Assembly: GCA_958450325.1 (NCBI GenBank)
Contig: OY288247.1
Location: 7,182,429 to 7,246,428, forward strand
Length of the DNA stretch: 64,000 nucleotides
Direction: 5' to 3'
Source: Agrostemma githago
Lineage: Eukaryota > Streptophyta > Magnoliopsida > Caryophyllales > Caryophyllaceae
A program made the translations under genes and the position numbers. The notes under the pieces were generated by a model. The model was not told the DNA's origin. It ran no database searches and worked only from the letters and a program-made list of their open reading frames with translations. Positions 28,601-41,410 of the stretch are shown here, piece after piece. The stretch's first letter is position 1. Each line of letters starts with the position of its first letter.

Positions 28601-31600
28601 AATTGCTTCTGCTTGAGCAACAACATCTCTATCCTTCTCTAACTGATTAATCTGGAATAGCAAGAAAATAATACAATAGCATAAAAGTTACAAATCACAT
28701 CACATACACAGTATACAATCAAAGATAACTACATGAAGAATCATAAAAAAAATATACACAAAGATTAATCCTTGTTGGGGAGTAGTATAACAACAACATC
28801 ACCATCATCTAATCAACGCATTTTAGCCTTGTGCTTTGTTTTTTTTATTACAAGTTTTAGGCAATACATACTTGAGAGTTGAGACTACTATTCCCAAGAA
28901 AATTCTTTTTAAACCAAGCTTTTCACACTTAACAGCCTAAGAGAAAAAGCGAAATGATCAAGTTATGAACTTCCAACATCATACAACTTAGTCCTTTCGC
29001 ATTAGTATTATTCACATCATACTGCCAGTGCTTACCTTCCCTCTTAATATATCCATAATATTTGAACATATTGCTTGCTCTATTGAAAAAATTATCTGAC
29101 AATGTTCCATCTTCCAACCTTAACGCCAACTAACAAATATTTTCCACTTGATCACCTACTCACCATATCCCAGCGCCAATATGCCCCCACACATTCCACA
29201 AGCAAGTGACATTAAATGTTTTTTTTTGTATTTTTTTTATCTATGTTACTCCGACACTTCACTTAGGTGTCGTGTCGCGTGTCCGACATGACTCGACACT
29301 TTGACACTTTCGATACTTCAGGAAAATAATAATGAAAAGCTCTGCCAAAAATAGCCGTATTCAACGCTCCAACATGTCCTGGACATGACACTGGGTCGGA
29401 GAGTCGGAGCAACACAATCTGTGATATAATTTTGAAGACTTGTAATAAGATTACATACGTATTTTATGAATTTATATTGCGTTATGTAAGCTGTTTTTAT
29501 ATTTCTTGCATTTTATTCCTTTAAAGATCGGCCGTACAAACTAAAGTTACAATCGAACAGCTTTTGTGTGTTGGGCTAAATCCGGCACATCTGATACTTC
29601 ATTAAGAGCAAATTCATATTAGACTGTTAAAAGTGAAGTGTATGCTCGTATCAGCTGTAAAACAAATTATGCAAACCTCATATACAGTAAATATCCCATG
29701 AGAGTAGTATCATTGATTCCTTAATACAAAGAGGTAAGAATAAGCAAATGTGAATTAAAGGAGATCGGATCCAAGGCCGCAGCCGCACTTTCCAACATCC
29801 AACATTTCCAATGATTTGAAAACCCTATAGATCGTGATCTGCGAACCTAGACGTACTTTCATAAAGACAACATGTTTATGTCCAATACTAGTATAATTTT
29901 TTTCTGGGAGTTCTACACTATCAATGTGTGATTGCTTATGGAAATGCCAGAAGTGTCTTTCACTGAAAAAAATATTAGCGAATACAGTACAACCCTTGAC
30001 CACAACTCTAAACGAACTTTCACGTATATCAAAAGAAAGCGAAATGCTTTCTTACCCACATCTGTAAAGGTTGGCTTAAATGAATTTCAGCAAGATATTC
30101 CATCTCCGGATCAGCTCTGACCCATAGCAAGGGAGATTCTGTACTGCAAAAAAGAATGTTCAATGTTTAGAACATCAGCTGTAAATGATTAATCATCTTG
30201 CATCACCGCACCGAGTCTAATGGGGTGAGTTCAAAAAAAATACCCAGAACGCATGTCCACAGCTACTACAGGATCGCCATTATCATCAGAGCCGTCAGGT
30301 TTGGAACCCTTTTTAGGCTTCTGGAAGCGTTTAGTAGCAAGCCTTGAATGACATTTTATTTCTAGGAGCTGACAAGCATCACCAGCCATAGGTAAAAGAT
30401 GATCATGTGTCCCATCAAGCTCGTGAACCTTGACGGTCATCATGCCAGGCCAACCATTCTCACCTTGATTTTCAGAATCAAGGTTATTGTTGAAACCAGC
30501 TGCTGCTTTCGGAACAGCAGTGCACTCTCTAAAAGCGGCCAACTCAACCATATTTTTACGTTTATTGTAGGAAAATCCCATCCTTCAACCATGAAAAATT
30601 TGTAGTGGTTAAGAAACAAGTAGCAACAACACAAGCCGTGGAACTAGGGCAAAGCGTACAAAGATAAAAGCCATCACGAAGAACGCATACCTTAGGACAG
30701 GGCATCCACAAGTCTCCACCCATCGATTAAAAAATTCTTTTAAAAATGGCCGCTCGAGATTGCCAAGCTTATTAGCATAATGTCGAAACTGCAGAAGCCA
30801 CACAAAGATCTTATGTATACAACATAACAAACTGAAAATATTGTCAATCAGTCACAGGACAAAGGTTGGAGTAGGGTGGATTTTGGGTCAATCCAGTCGG
30901 ATATCAGTCGGGTCATTTTGGGTCGGGTCATTTCGGGTCTACCAATCAATTCTGGTTGGATTGGATCATTTTGGGTTTCGAGACAACGTCGAGTGTACTG
31001 ATGTCGGGTCATTTTGGGTTTGGCTGTTTTGGGTCGAGTCATTTCTGGGTATGGGTCATTTTGAGTCGATCATTTTCGGGTAAGTGTTAACACTTGAATT
31101 AATACGAGTAATAATTTGACTAACAGAGAGTAGTCTACAAAATTATTATGAAACATTCTTAACCAATGAACCTTTTGTTTTGATGTATATAATATAATGA
31201 ATTAAAATTGGCCATTTGGGTCATATTGGGTCACTTCGAATCATTTCAGATCGGTCAATTATGGGTTGGGTGATTTTGAGTCAAGTCATCAGGGGTCGGG
31301 TCAACATTGGGTCAATCAAGGTCCGGGTCGGGTCAGGACAATCCAAGTTTTGGATCATCCAATTTCAGATAACTTTCGGGTCTCAGACAGGGTCATTTGG
31401 CTAGGATCAGCTTTGCCTGGTCTAGGTACGAGAATAAACAAGAAGTGTGGGAAGGAAGACCTCTAGATAACCTTTCTTCAGCACATCCCACAAGGCAAAA
31501 CTACAATGATGTAGAGAAATATCGCACAATATATAGGAACAACGGAAATAGGATAGCACACAACATAAGGTATGCAAGTACCTCCTTTGTACTTAGGGTC

Positions 31601-34600
31601 CTCAATGACTGGGCATTGTCTTGAGCACGAGAAACTATTGCACGCAAAATCTGCAATCCCATATATGAATTATAGACAAGCAAAAAAGCAGGACTACACT
31701 GTAGGGAGTACTAATCAAAATGCTAACTAGCATAAACCAACATTTTCTAGATATAACCAAATGAATTACTTCGTACAATAAATAACATCTTTTCACCAAA
31801 ACTCCTGTTTTTATATGTTATTCTACATAACCTGCTAAGTGCTAAATACAAGCGCTGATTACAGAATAACATTTTACATGTTCACCATGAAATAAACAAA
31901 GTTTCAACAAATCTAGTTGAGTAATATTATTATTGGAACAGTACATATATTAATCGCAATGAACTGGGAACTGTCCATTTCCTTTGATCCAAAGATTTAA
32001 TGTGTGTTAGCTTTGAAATACATTGGATTATATTGAAAAAGATCCTTAAACACCATATATTATGATGTAAGAGATGTTAGACTCATAGTCTAAGAAAAGA
32101 ACACTCTTGGCAGGAATCAGTGCATAGTGATACAATCCCTTCTTGGTGATATGAATGGGACGGAGGAAATCATAATAATACGCATCCTATCCATCTGACA
32201 CCATATTTGGCATTGGACAGGGTCCATATTATAGGTTACAGCATCATATTACAAACTCAATAATGTGTGACATTCGAGAAGCTATGTCAGGCACCCTCAC
32301 CAAAATCCGTAGTTGACAGTATCATTTCTCAGCAAAAGAGACTTCACATTAATTCAACTTTTTTAATACTTCTCATAAGCAGAATTCCTTCATATCTTCT
32401 CCTTTACAGTGCCCCCTCTACAGATACAACATGAAGTTAAACTAAAGTTTTTTCTAATCCACATCACTCTTCCCAAAAAGGTGAAGGAGAAGTTTTGAAT
32501 GCCTCTTTTCACCGGCAGACATTGAAAATTCTGGAGGTATAGTAAATGACCCCAATTTGGTTAGAATAAAACCATGGTATTGTGTAATGGCAGTTGAGAC
32601 ACTAAAAGCCACTACATTACATACAGGATTTTCAGCTTGTCGCGACGTTATATTCCATTACAAAAAGGACTTTCAAAAATAGCCGACATTAGATAGATAG
32701 GACAACACTAGGCCAACATTAGACTGATATGGTCAATCCTTAGCCAGTATTAGACCAATATAACCGTTAAGTAGCTAATAAAAGTTGTATGGCCAATTAA
32801 AAATAAACCGCAACATTAACCAGACCACCGCATGAAAGTCCAATACCGCAATCGTGCCTGATACTGCTATTTGATACCATCAGCGAAATTCACATCCAGA
32901 ATTTTGAGAAATACTGTTTTTGTTTATCCACAGGCTGATTATCTCTAAATTATACTCCCTCTCATTCTTTGAAAAAGCACAGTTCGATGAATATATGCGG
33001 GGGTATATTTCATTCAAAGTTAGCTTTTTCAAAGAATGAGAGGGAGTACATGGGAAGACACGTATCCATAGCTGAAGTTGGAGTTGCTTTTCCAAGATGG
33101 TTCAAGAAATAAAGCAGACACAATCAGAGTGAGGGACCATTTAACTCTATTGCTTTAATAATCAGATTCTTTTTAAATGAGAAAAAATAGGCTTTCTCTA
33201 GGTTATATTTGGTAACATGTTTTACGAACTTCTTAGTAAAACCCTGCAACTAGCAACCCCTGCCTCATACTGCTTCTTCATTGCTACGATAATTTTTACT
33301 TTCAACATAAGAGAAATAAACGGTACTCCTTTTGTCCGACAAGAAGCTTCCTAGTTTGCTTTGCACTGAAATTAAGTGATCTATGAATATGTGGGCAGAC
33401 AAAAAAAGGTGGTTAAATATGTGGGCAGACAAAAAAAGGTGATTAATTATGTGGGGTTGAAACGAAAATTACCATAAATAGTTTAAGAAAAAGTATTGAG
33501 TAAAGTTTTTACTAGTGGTCAGGCCAAACAAAACCACTAAGTTTATCAATGGGAAGAGGAAGCATCATGTATCAATCAATTAAACCATAATAAACACAAA
33601 TAATCAAAAAATATCTAAAGAAATTTAATCAGTGATCATCCCAAATAAAAAGCAGAAGTTTTATTAATGGACAAAGTAAGTCTTGTGTATCAATCAGATC
33701 AAGGTAAATATAAGAAACCAATATCGCAAGATTTATAATCAATAATTTCCTTACTGAGTGTTCAATTCTAAAGGAGATAAAAACTGTGATGCCAAAAACT
33801 TTATTGCAAGATATTCCATCAAGGCTCATAGAAAATGACAATGAAGGGCTAGTATTATCAATTAATGATACTGAAATGTTATCCCTTACCCCCCGGAACA
33901 AATCTGGACCCATCTGCTTTTCCAGCATCTGGAGGATTGCCACCTAGAAAGGCATAAGATCTCAAATTAGATTCACAGAATAAGGGTGCAACACAGCAAT
34001 CCACCAAAATTATCAATGTTCACTTACAGACTTCCACGAACGTATTCTGCCATAAAGACCAATAGACTGGGTACCGTAAAACACTTTAGGCGAACTAGAA
34101 GGGCTCAGAGTTGTTGCACCACTTTCATCAGCCTTGCAAACAGCACAATTTGCCTGCATAACACGAAAGAAACTCAACTTCAAAAAATGTACTCCTTGAC
34201 AGCCATGCAAACATATGATACATATATTTAAATGTATCCTGGCTATTTCTCGGGCAACGGAAGTGCATAATAATAATAATAATAAATGACTGAAAAGCAC
34301 AGCAACTAATTTAAGCAGCTTTAATACTTGTAATTTACAAACTGGACAGACAACTTGAGGCCAAAAAAACTAAGAAGGGAAAAAAAGGCAAAAAGTAAAT
34401 AGGATACAGTGTCAAAAGTTACAAAAACTTTCTGTGGCAGTGGCGCAAGCCCAAAATGAATATTTCTGATGAAGCTGGAATTAAATGAGTAAAGGCGACG
34501 AAAAAGCAAAACAAAGGAAATTACAACATCTAAATGTGCATTGTATTCACAAAATCACATGTTCAATTCACGTAGTAACTTTTGAAAGACATGACCTCAG

Positions 34601-37600
34601 AGTAATCTGTAATAATGCATGTATGTATGAGCTGAACAAGCACAAACCTTATATCGCCTGTAGCGTGCTTCATTGTTCCCCAAAAATTCTTTCACAAATG
34701 TATCAGTCAGGAAACCAGCGAGGCCCTCAACCAACCACTCTGTCAACATAGAAAAGAATTCAAGCCCAAAGCTTGCACCCATATCAAGGACATTGTGAAC
34801 TGTATGGCAGCCACCTACCATCATTTGGTGTCTCAGGAGTGATAAATACACCAAACCACTGTCGTGCAAGAGCGTATAACAGCTTAATCCTTGTGACTAT
34901 AGTCTGCATGGTATATTATAATTTACCAGGAGAAAAACATGAGAACAAAAAAAGCTGAATAAGCTATAGTATTATTTATGCAATAATTCCATTATATAGT
35001 ACTCCGTACATCACTATATCACTATATGGATGAATGTAGGCGATAATTCCAGAAATTACCATAAAAATTTCTCGCCAATAAATAATTAAGGGAACAAGAT
35101 ATATGACCAACATCTCACACAATGATGATTTTAATTTATTATAACAATTTCTCAATGGTTAAGGGGTCAGAATTTGGGCTTAGAACAAAAAACTTAGTTT
35201 TTTTGTTCTTAGAAGCACCAGAATTTCTCTAACTTTATCCAATGCCAACATTATACCATAAAAATAGACAGATAAAGAGAAAACAAAATCTGCATCTAAG
35301 AGATCAGAATGTAATATATTATGTTAGCAAAAACTAAGTAGAGCTAATGTCGGCATTTGTCTAACCTGATCTATGACCTTCTCGTCAAAAAGTATGTGAG
35401 AACTAAAGATACCCATCGAAGCTCCAAGGGTCACCGACGATATCACCATCTCAGGAGCAATAAAAACTTGCTTGTATGACCCAAATGGGAAGGGAGATTC
35501 AAGGTAGGTTTCGTAGTGTCTGTATCAGGAAAGATGAATAAATGTGTCATACAAGATGAAATTTAAATATACAGATTCTTCCAGTCACCATTTGTACCAG
35601 ACAAATAGGGAAAATTATGAGACTTAAGAGTGAGAAATGTAAATTCCCCTTATCAACAAGAAAGACTACAGAATAAAACTGAAAAAAGTATCCAAACTGA
35701 ATATTTCATTAAATTAACCAACCTAAAAGCGCTATGAAAAAACGCCATAGTGTTCTGAAGCTTTGGTAGACTTCCTGTCAAACACATATGCGATAGAAGA
35801 CTATTTTGATGGTCTGGAAGGATCTGAAAAGGTGCTACCGCCAAAGATATCCACCGTGCTGAGACAGGAATATTCAATTTATATACAAATGTTATGCGCG
35901 GAGGATCATCCTTGCTTAAAACCTACATTTAAGTAATTAAGATTATTAAACAATTTGAAGCAAACAAAAAAAATCTTGGCAAATTACAACAATTATAAAA
36001 CCATGGGAAACACTAGATTAAAATCGTCATATATCCGCAATCGACAGGTAAACGCCAGTAGGTTAAGAATACATCACCATAAAAAAGAATGACACTTATC
36101 AAAGTTGATTATCAAAAAGGAATAATCTGCCATATGCGCTTGTTTTTCCTTCCATCCAATAAACTGTATAGAACGATCCAACCATGAGATTATGGGCATT
36201 GTTAAAGACTGGTGCAAGTTTTTTTTTTTTGATATCTGGGTGAGGTTTCAAGTAACAGTAAAACTGAAAACTTCATAAACATGAGTAAGATCTGACTCTA
36301 AAGACTGTAATATATACTCAATAAATAGCAAAGACTGTAATATATACTTAAACAGTAAAGACTGGCATGTAATTATTTCAAAAATACATGCACAGCCAAA
36401 GCTCGGACTCTATAATTGGATTCCTAAACCCATCGGCTTGTTAGCTAGAAAATTTTCAATGTAGTACCAGTTCGTATTTGAATAAAGGGGGTAAACTAAG
36501 CAATATTCTCTCATTAATCAATAGTGACTTACGTTTGAGGCATAATAGAAGATATGATTGCCCACCAAATAACAGTAAACTAAGCAATATCCTCTCTCAT
36601 GCTTTCATACAGCTTAAGTCACATGCACCCACACAAGATCAAGATAAAATTGGGTTAGGCTTGATATACTACTCCCTCCATTCAACTCCAACTTACCCAT
36701 TCAGTTTTTGGAGGTCAAAGTTGAAACTTTAGACAGTGGTCCGTGTATATGTCAAAAAATCAAAAATGAAAATATGGCGTATATTTATATTTGTTACCAA
36801 AAAAACCCTTCATAAAAAAATGTTTCAATAAAGAAGTACGAGTATTACGTTTATACTGAAAAATGTGGTCAAAGTAGTTCATTAACTGCAAAAATTTCCC
36901 TAGCTCCGTCTTCTTTTGAGCACATGCAAAGGAATCCCTTTGTGGATCTCATAGCATGTGTGTGAATAACCCTTTCTTACAAGGAAGAAATAGAGCAATT
37001 CTATTATCTTACACTAAATGATGCTGAAATTAATGATATAAATCACATTAAATGTTCTCTCTAAGGAAGCCTCTATACATCCACGTTTTCGTTAGAATCT
37101 AACTATTCCTTTTTTGTCTCAAAATTCTACAGTGTTTGGAAGCTGCGTTATTAATCACAAGTGGAGTTTTGTAAGACTGAAATCGTATCACAATCAATTT
37201 TCAATGCTACATTACTTCCATACTTCACGTCAGTAGAGTCATATTTGTGTGTCCAACACGTATCGTGTCCAAATACAACAAGACACTTTGACACTTCATA
37301 TTAGACCAAAGAAATTGAAAGCATCACACAAAACAACCGTATCATGTCCGATACTTGCCGACAACTCAAAGTTGTATAGTTTTAATGCAAAGAATCATTA
37401 ACTATATTTTCACCATTATTAGGAATTCAAGGGAAAAGGATACTCCCTCCGTTTCATAATTACTTTCCAAAATACCAAAAATGTACACCTTAAGGAGTAT
37501 AAATATGATGTAAGCGGGTCCAAAAGGGGTAATTGTGTGGCTGAAATGAAATGCAAGTGGGGTATTGGAAGGTAATTTAGAAACAGCCAAATAGTGAAAA

Positions 37601-40195
37601 GTGGAAGGTAATTGTGAGACGGAGGGAGTAAAACAATTGTACTTAAAAATGGTTCCATCATGATTTATTTTATGACTCACCTGATAAAGTAAGGTTCCAT
37701 TGCTGACAGCTACGAAGTTATGTGGAACAGTAAACTCTAAATCAAAGCTGTGGAAACAACGCAACAATATTTTTTTAATTCATGGTTGCTCAAATAAGAA
37801 TTTATTATCAATAAATAACTACGGAGATTCAATAATACCAGCAACGCTGTAAACTATCATCCATACAAGGAAACCAGCAGTGAGCACGCCTTATCTGGCT
37901 ATGAGTATGCAACACTTTGTCATCAAAGTGTACGCCAGCTTCTGCCTTCTCCACCCAATAGTAAATTCTAATCAACATTACATTCTGCACCCAACAAAAC
38001 CTACATGAGATATCACAAGAATGTTCACCACAACACAGTGGAATGAAGAGATGCTACTTTAAAATAGTGAGCTCAAATAGAAAAAAAAAACGCAAGGCCC
38101 AGAGGAAATCAGTTGGACATGCAACAAGACGAAGAATACTTTTCAAAGTAGAACATGCCCAAAATTCTAATTTTTGGTCTCCAACAAGAAATTCCACAAC
38201 TGCTTAATCCAAAAAACAAGGCATTAGCCTTCTTGGATGATATAATGTCCTCTCTCCATGCTTCAACCCAAACAACAGAAAAGATAGCCTCACATTGACT
38301 CTTATTCCCAGCACAAATTAGGCAAGCAGTGAGAAAACATTACAGATATGACACTTGGCCATAGCCTTTTCTATCACATAAAAAATACTCAAACAGAGAA
38401 AATATGGATAGAGCAGAAAATGAACCTAGATTAACACAAGGATAGAGCGGACAAAAGCAGGAGGTTCACACAACACATCAAAAGAACCTAGATTAATGAT
38501 AGTATGATCTAAAGGAAAAAATACCTAAAGCCACAAGCATTTTTATTAACATCAGTTTCATAATATTGACTAAGACACTCGAACAGAATTATCAAACATA
38601 AAATAATATTACTCCCAAAATTCCAAATCATGCTAATTGTATTTAGTAGCCAGTTTTGAGGACTACCTAACCAATGAATGGGTCAAAACGATTTAAAGCA
38701 CAAGAACATGAAAAGATGTATGAACTCAATTTAGTTCAACATTAGTGCTTATAGTTTCCGTAATTTGATTTTCAAAGTACTTTTCAAAAACCTGTTTGAC
38801 TTCGCCATTTGATTTCCCTCCATTTTCCTGAGGTGCGGGATCCTGCTGGTCGTTTCCAACAGCCATTAATTTGCGACAAAGGATCAGAAGATTTGGGACT
38901 AACTCTCTTTCGAGAGCTGATATGTAGGTAACCCCAGCAGCATCGGCAGCAGAATCAACAGATGAGACAGAACACCACCTATTCTCAATTTTAACGGGTT
39001 GATAATGCGGGAAAACGTCAAATTCTGCTGGCTCCCCATCCACATAAACTCTCTCAATCTCCAAATTTTCAGCATGCAACCCAATGATGCCATTGTCAGG
39101 GACAGCAATCTCCAATTCAGTGTAACTACGAAAGTAAAAAAAATAAATAAAAGTGGTGTCTAATGACATTTCGATATAAAATACATAAACCTAATATGCA
39201 ATCCTAGTCTTTATACTTCCTTCATCAGGTAACATAATTCAAACTACGCATTGCTCCACAGCATGAGCCACAACAGTTAGTAAGAATGGAAAATAATCAC
39301 CTTAAATTCCGCTTACATGACATATGCTAATTGAGGTACTACATTTGAACTCTAACCAAACCACCAAATGCTAAGCTCCGATTCTTGGCAGCATAGGAAC
39401 CACGAACCGTTCTCTCAAATTGCTCGCATGCATCTCTCAGCTCGCATAGTAATATATAATGAAAGGTATTGACGATACAAAATGTGCATTAGAGGAAATG
39501 TGAAGGTTGGATTTGAAGGGAGGAAGTACAACATTCTCAGCAGCACTCACCAACCACCTTTCTCTAAAGCTACTCACATTCATACCTCATTTCCGTAAAT
39601 CAACTCAACTTAATCACTCCTCTGGGAGATATCACTACTCTCAGCAGCAGGCGCATTCAAGTACCCTCGATTTGAATCTCAAGATACTGGCATCAATTCC
39701 AGAAACTCGAACATATAATCCTCTAAATCCGCTACAACGGAATTGCAATTCGAGCTTAAAATCTAAACCTCGTCATCCTCAACTGCACTGCTTTTCTCTC
39801 AAACCACAACCACACACATGCATCTCTCATTGCCGTAAACCCTCAAACATATATATTCCACTAAATTCACACCATAACAACTACAAATTCAACCGTAAAA
39901 ATGCACAGTTGAAACTAGGTATACCGAAATGTTCAAATAACGCAACAGAAAACAATTAAAGATTCAGTTGAATCAATTCAGCTGGAAAAAAAAGACACAA
40001 AATCAAGTCAAGTATAAAGTAATAGAATTAAGAATCAGAGTTGAAAGGAGAGGGAGAAGGAAACACACACCCATAAATACGGCGATTATCGATGTCGATT
40101 GAAAGACAAAGCTTCTGATGAAGAACAATGGCTTCAGAAGAAGAAGTTTCGGGTTTCGAACCTTCGCTTTTAGGGGTTTTCTTCGCTTTCGCCAT
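19426..40195 (-). CDS. TAF2: Transcription initiation factor TFIID subunit 2 (TAF2)
   Basis: TFIID subunit that binds core promoters with TAF1; nuclear. 25 exons, minus strand, 4677 nt, 1558 aa: 40071-40195, 38792-39125, 37839-37984, 37681-37747, 35723-35922, 35366-35519, 34819-34903, 34648-34739, 34028-34153, 33890-33943, 31582-31650, 30691-30788, 30244-30582, 30056-30143, 28526-28651, 28385-28441, 27235-27314, 27083-27125, 25317-25403, 23705-23794, 23260-23318, 23081-23171, 22831-22996, 21477-21660, 19426-21142. Starts MAKAKKTPKSEGSKPE. Residues 1-980 follow plant TAF2: an M1-aminopeptidase-like fold, then HEAT-like repeats. Zinc-site histidines are absent (ALARQWFG at 353-360 where M1 enzymes have HExxH), as expected for TAF2; Glu375 of the WLVEGLAG segment remains. 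The intron after exon 24 has a GC donor. The last exon encodes 571 residues with imperfect repeats, an Asp-Val run and a Lys-rich block (about 1422-1458). Longer than the Arabidopsis protein as I recall it, by roughly 170 residues. Confidence 0.95.
20752..20814 (-). repeat. Asp-Val codon microsatellite in TAF2 exon 25
   Basis: On the coding strand the repeat alternates gatgta, gatgtt, gatgta and similar hexamers. It encodes D-V pairs at residues 1097-1117, with one N replacing a D. Several synonymous changes break the repeat, so it is not a fresh perfect expansion. It lies inside the imperfect amino-acid repeat zone of the TAF2 tail, directly before one copy of the DTIS motif. Confidence 0.9.
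24177..24427. mobile_element. Stowaway MITE in TAF2 intron 19
   Basis: 251 bp flanked by TA on both sides (24175-24176 and 24428-24429). The left end is ctccctcctagttttttttа-like in Latin bases (ctccctcctag then a T run) and continues tcctccctcttt. The right end is the complement, agatcttagaaactag then gagggag. Terminal complementarity extends about 45 bp. Typical non-autonomous Tc1/mariner element. Confidence 0.8.
24650..24809. mobile_element. Stowaway-like MITE in TAF2 intron 19
   Basis: 160 bp between TA dinucleotides. The left end is ctccctccaagttcctattt; the right end is aataggaacaaga-type complement (ggaacaagataggaactcgc), with an eroded last dozen bases. Two gagtgact copies sit inside. 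Confidence 0.65.
25583..25618. repeat. (TG)n(CG)n alternating purine-pyrimidine run
   Basis: About eleven TG units followed by six CG units, in TAF2 intron 18. Strictly alternating purine-pyrimidine sequence of this kind is the classic Z-DNA-prone form. Nothing else indicates a regulatory role here. Confidence 0.85.
26493..26742. mobile_element. Stowaway MITE in TAF2 intron 18
   Basis: 250 bp bounded by TA. The left end is ctccccctgttccagtgaat then tgtatatg; the right end is catatgt-type complement (gtatacaattcattggaaca then gagggag). Inverted ends of about 35 bp, no coding. Confidence 0.8.
27546..27680. repeat. Local tandem duplication in TAF2 intron 16
   Basis: Two diverged copies sharing ccctgacaaa, acgtaggatctacaa and acctctttt, near 27564-27606 and 27637-27672, each followed by aagtgag or aatgagt. 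Small intronic duplication with no evident function. Confidence 0.55.
30890..31400. repeat. Degenerate GGGTC/TCATTTTGGGTC repeat tract in TAF2 intron 11
   Basis: Many copies of gggtcattttgggtcgggtc-like words on the plus strand, in two patches (30890-31083 and 31210-31400) separated by an AT-rich spacer. It belongs to the same word family as 7876-8330 but in the opposite sense. It lies between TAF2 exons 12 and 11. Confidence 0.7.
32955..33046. mobile_element. 92-bp hairpin MITE (Stowaway type) in TAF2 intron 10
   Basis: Bounded by TA. The first 24 bases, beginning ctccctctcattctttgaaa, are the exact reverse complement of the last 24, which end aaagaatgagagggag. Between the arms is a loop region of about 44 bp with some further pairing. 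This is one of the shortest and cleanest Stowaway-form palindromes in the window. A transcript through it would fold into a stem of pre-miRNA size. Confidence 0.75.
33391..33450. repeat. 30-bp tandem duplication in TAF2 intron 10
   Basis: Two copies of gtgggcagacaaaaaaaggt followed by ggttaaatat or gattaattat, head to tail. No function inferred. Confidence 0.85.
37443..37628. mobile_element. Stowaway MITE in TAF2 intron 4
   Basis: 186 bp bounded by TA. The left end is ctccctccgtttcataatta then ctttcca; the right end is ggaaggtaattgtgagacgg then agggag. Good inverted ends, no coding. It lies 52 bp past the exon 4 splice donor. Confidence 0.8.
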
Positions 40196-40273
40196 TTTTT
40201 TCAATGAAAATGTAATTTTATTTTTTATTTTTTTTTAATAAGAGCGCGGGATCTCAGAGCTTTCGCTGAGATG

Positions 40274-40330
40274 TTAGGGAAAGAAGAAGAAGAAGAAGGG
40301 GGTGTTGTGTTGTGGTATATATAAAGCGAG
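40274..40330 (-). promoter_or_regulatory. TAF2 core promoter candidate: TATA box and GAA repeat
   Basis: The palindromic run tatatata (about 40316-40323) reads ctttatatatacc on the minus strand, about 120 bp upstream of the TAF2 ATG, a plausible TATA position for a leader of 80-90 nt. Between it and the ATG lies a (GAA)n tract near 40280-40298, CT-rich in the sense of TAF2. FMT starts 3.3 kb away in the divergent direction. No transcript evidence is available. Confidence 0.5.
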
Positions 40331-40624
40331 AGGGTTAAAATTGTGAGAAGGTTACTGTGGATTAGCGGAATTGTTACCGCGACCGTAAAAGATTTACCGT
40401 CAGAGGTTGGGCTAGAACCAATCGAATGTTACGCCTGTTTTACTTGGGCCAGCCTCCCAACAAAGAGAATAACGCAAACAAAAATCAACGGAAAAAAATA
40501 CTCCGTACTCCGTAAGTCGATAAGAGGTACGGAGTGGACCTGTTGAGCAAGTCGAGTTTCGGGTTTGTTCATTTTGAGTTCGTGTAAACTATGGGTTAGG
40601 TGTATCTCGGGTTTGAAAAATATA

Positions 40625-40802
40625 CTCCCTCCTATTCTCCATTTCTTAGTTTTTTTTTAAAAAATTTCTTCCTTATTTCTTTTTTTAAATGTCTTTCCAA
40701 TCATTCTTTATTATCATTAAATTTTTTATTCTTCTCTTTTTCTCACTCACAACATCACTCAAAAGAAAGGCGAAGAAAATGAAGAATGAAGAATCATGGG
40801 AG
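40625..40802. mobile_element. Stowaway-like MITE upstream of TAF2
   Basis: 178 bp bounded by TA. The left end is ctccctcctattctccattt then cttag; the right end is gaagaatgaagaatcatggg then ag. The inverted ends are partly eroded. It lies about 430 bp upstream of the TAF2 ATG. Confidence 0.6.
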
Positions 40803-41410
40803 TACAAATTTTGACTCAAATACGAGTTATTAATCTATTTTAAAAACATTACTTTCCGTTGCAAATCCGACTGCTTGATACTCGTAGGTCGTAGCTGAGA
40901 GCATGGTTACCCATGGAGTAAGATTGACTTCAAGGTAGGATGGAGTGAAAAAGAGAATACATCCATGAATTGTGAATGCAAAATTATCCTTCACCAAGAA
41001 GAGAAATAGAGATTGGTTGATTGGATATGGGGAGTTAGGAAACATTTATATTTTATTCTTTTTAATAGTTTTAGATTTATTTTCACCCTTTCATTTTCAA
41101 CCTCTCTTTTTGTAAAAAAAAAAATAGAAATACTTATGTCTGATTTATAAAAAACTTCATGTCTTTTAGTTCCGAACCATATTCGAAATCTAAATAACGT
41201 CAATAATTCTCCGTTATTTAAAATATATTGTACTTCGTATTAAATTAGATTTACAAAAATAATTAATTATACACAATACAAAAATAATAATAATAAAAGT
41301 AAAAAATATTCGTAAATCGTCGCTTTTATGGAAAAAAATGATAAAAAATTACTCGTATGAAATATAATACAATCATAATTTATAAAATAAAATAAAAGAT
41401 ATAAAAAATT

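Noticed and set aside
39507..39959. 150-codon plus-strand frame in TAF2 intron 1
   Set aside because: Low-complexity composition, no recognisable motif, and it lies inside an intron on the opposite strand.
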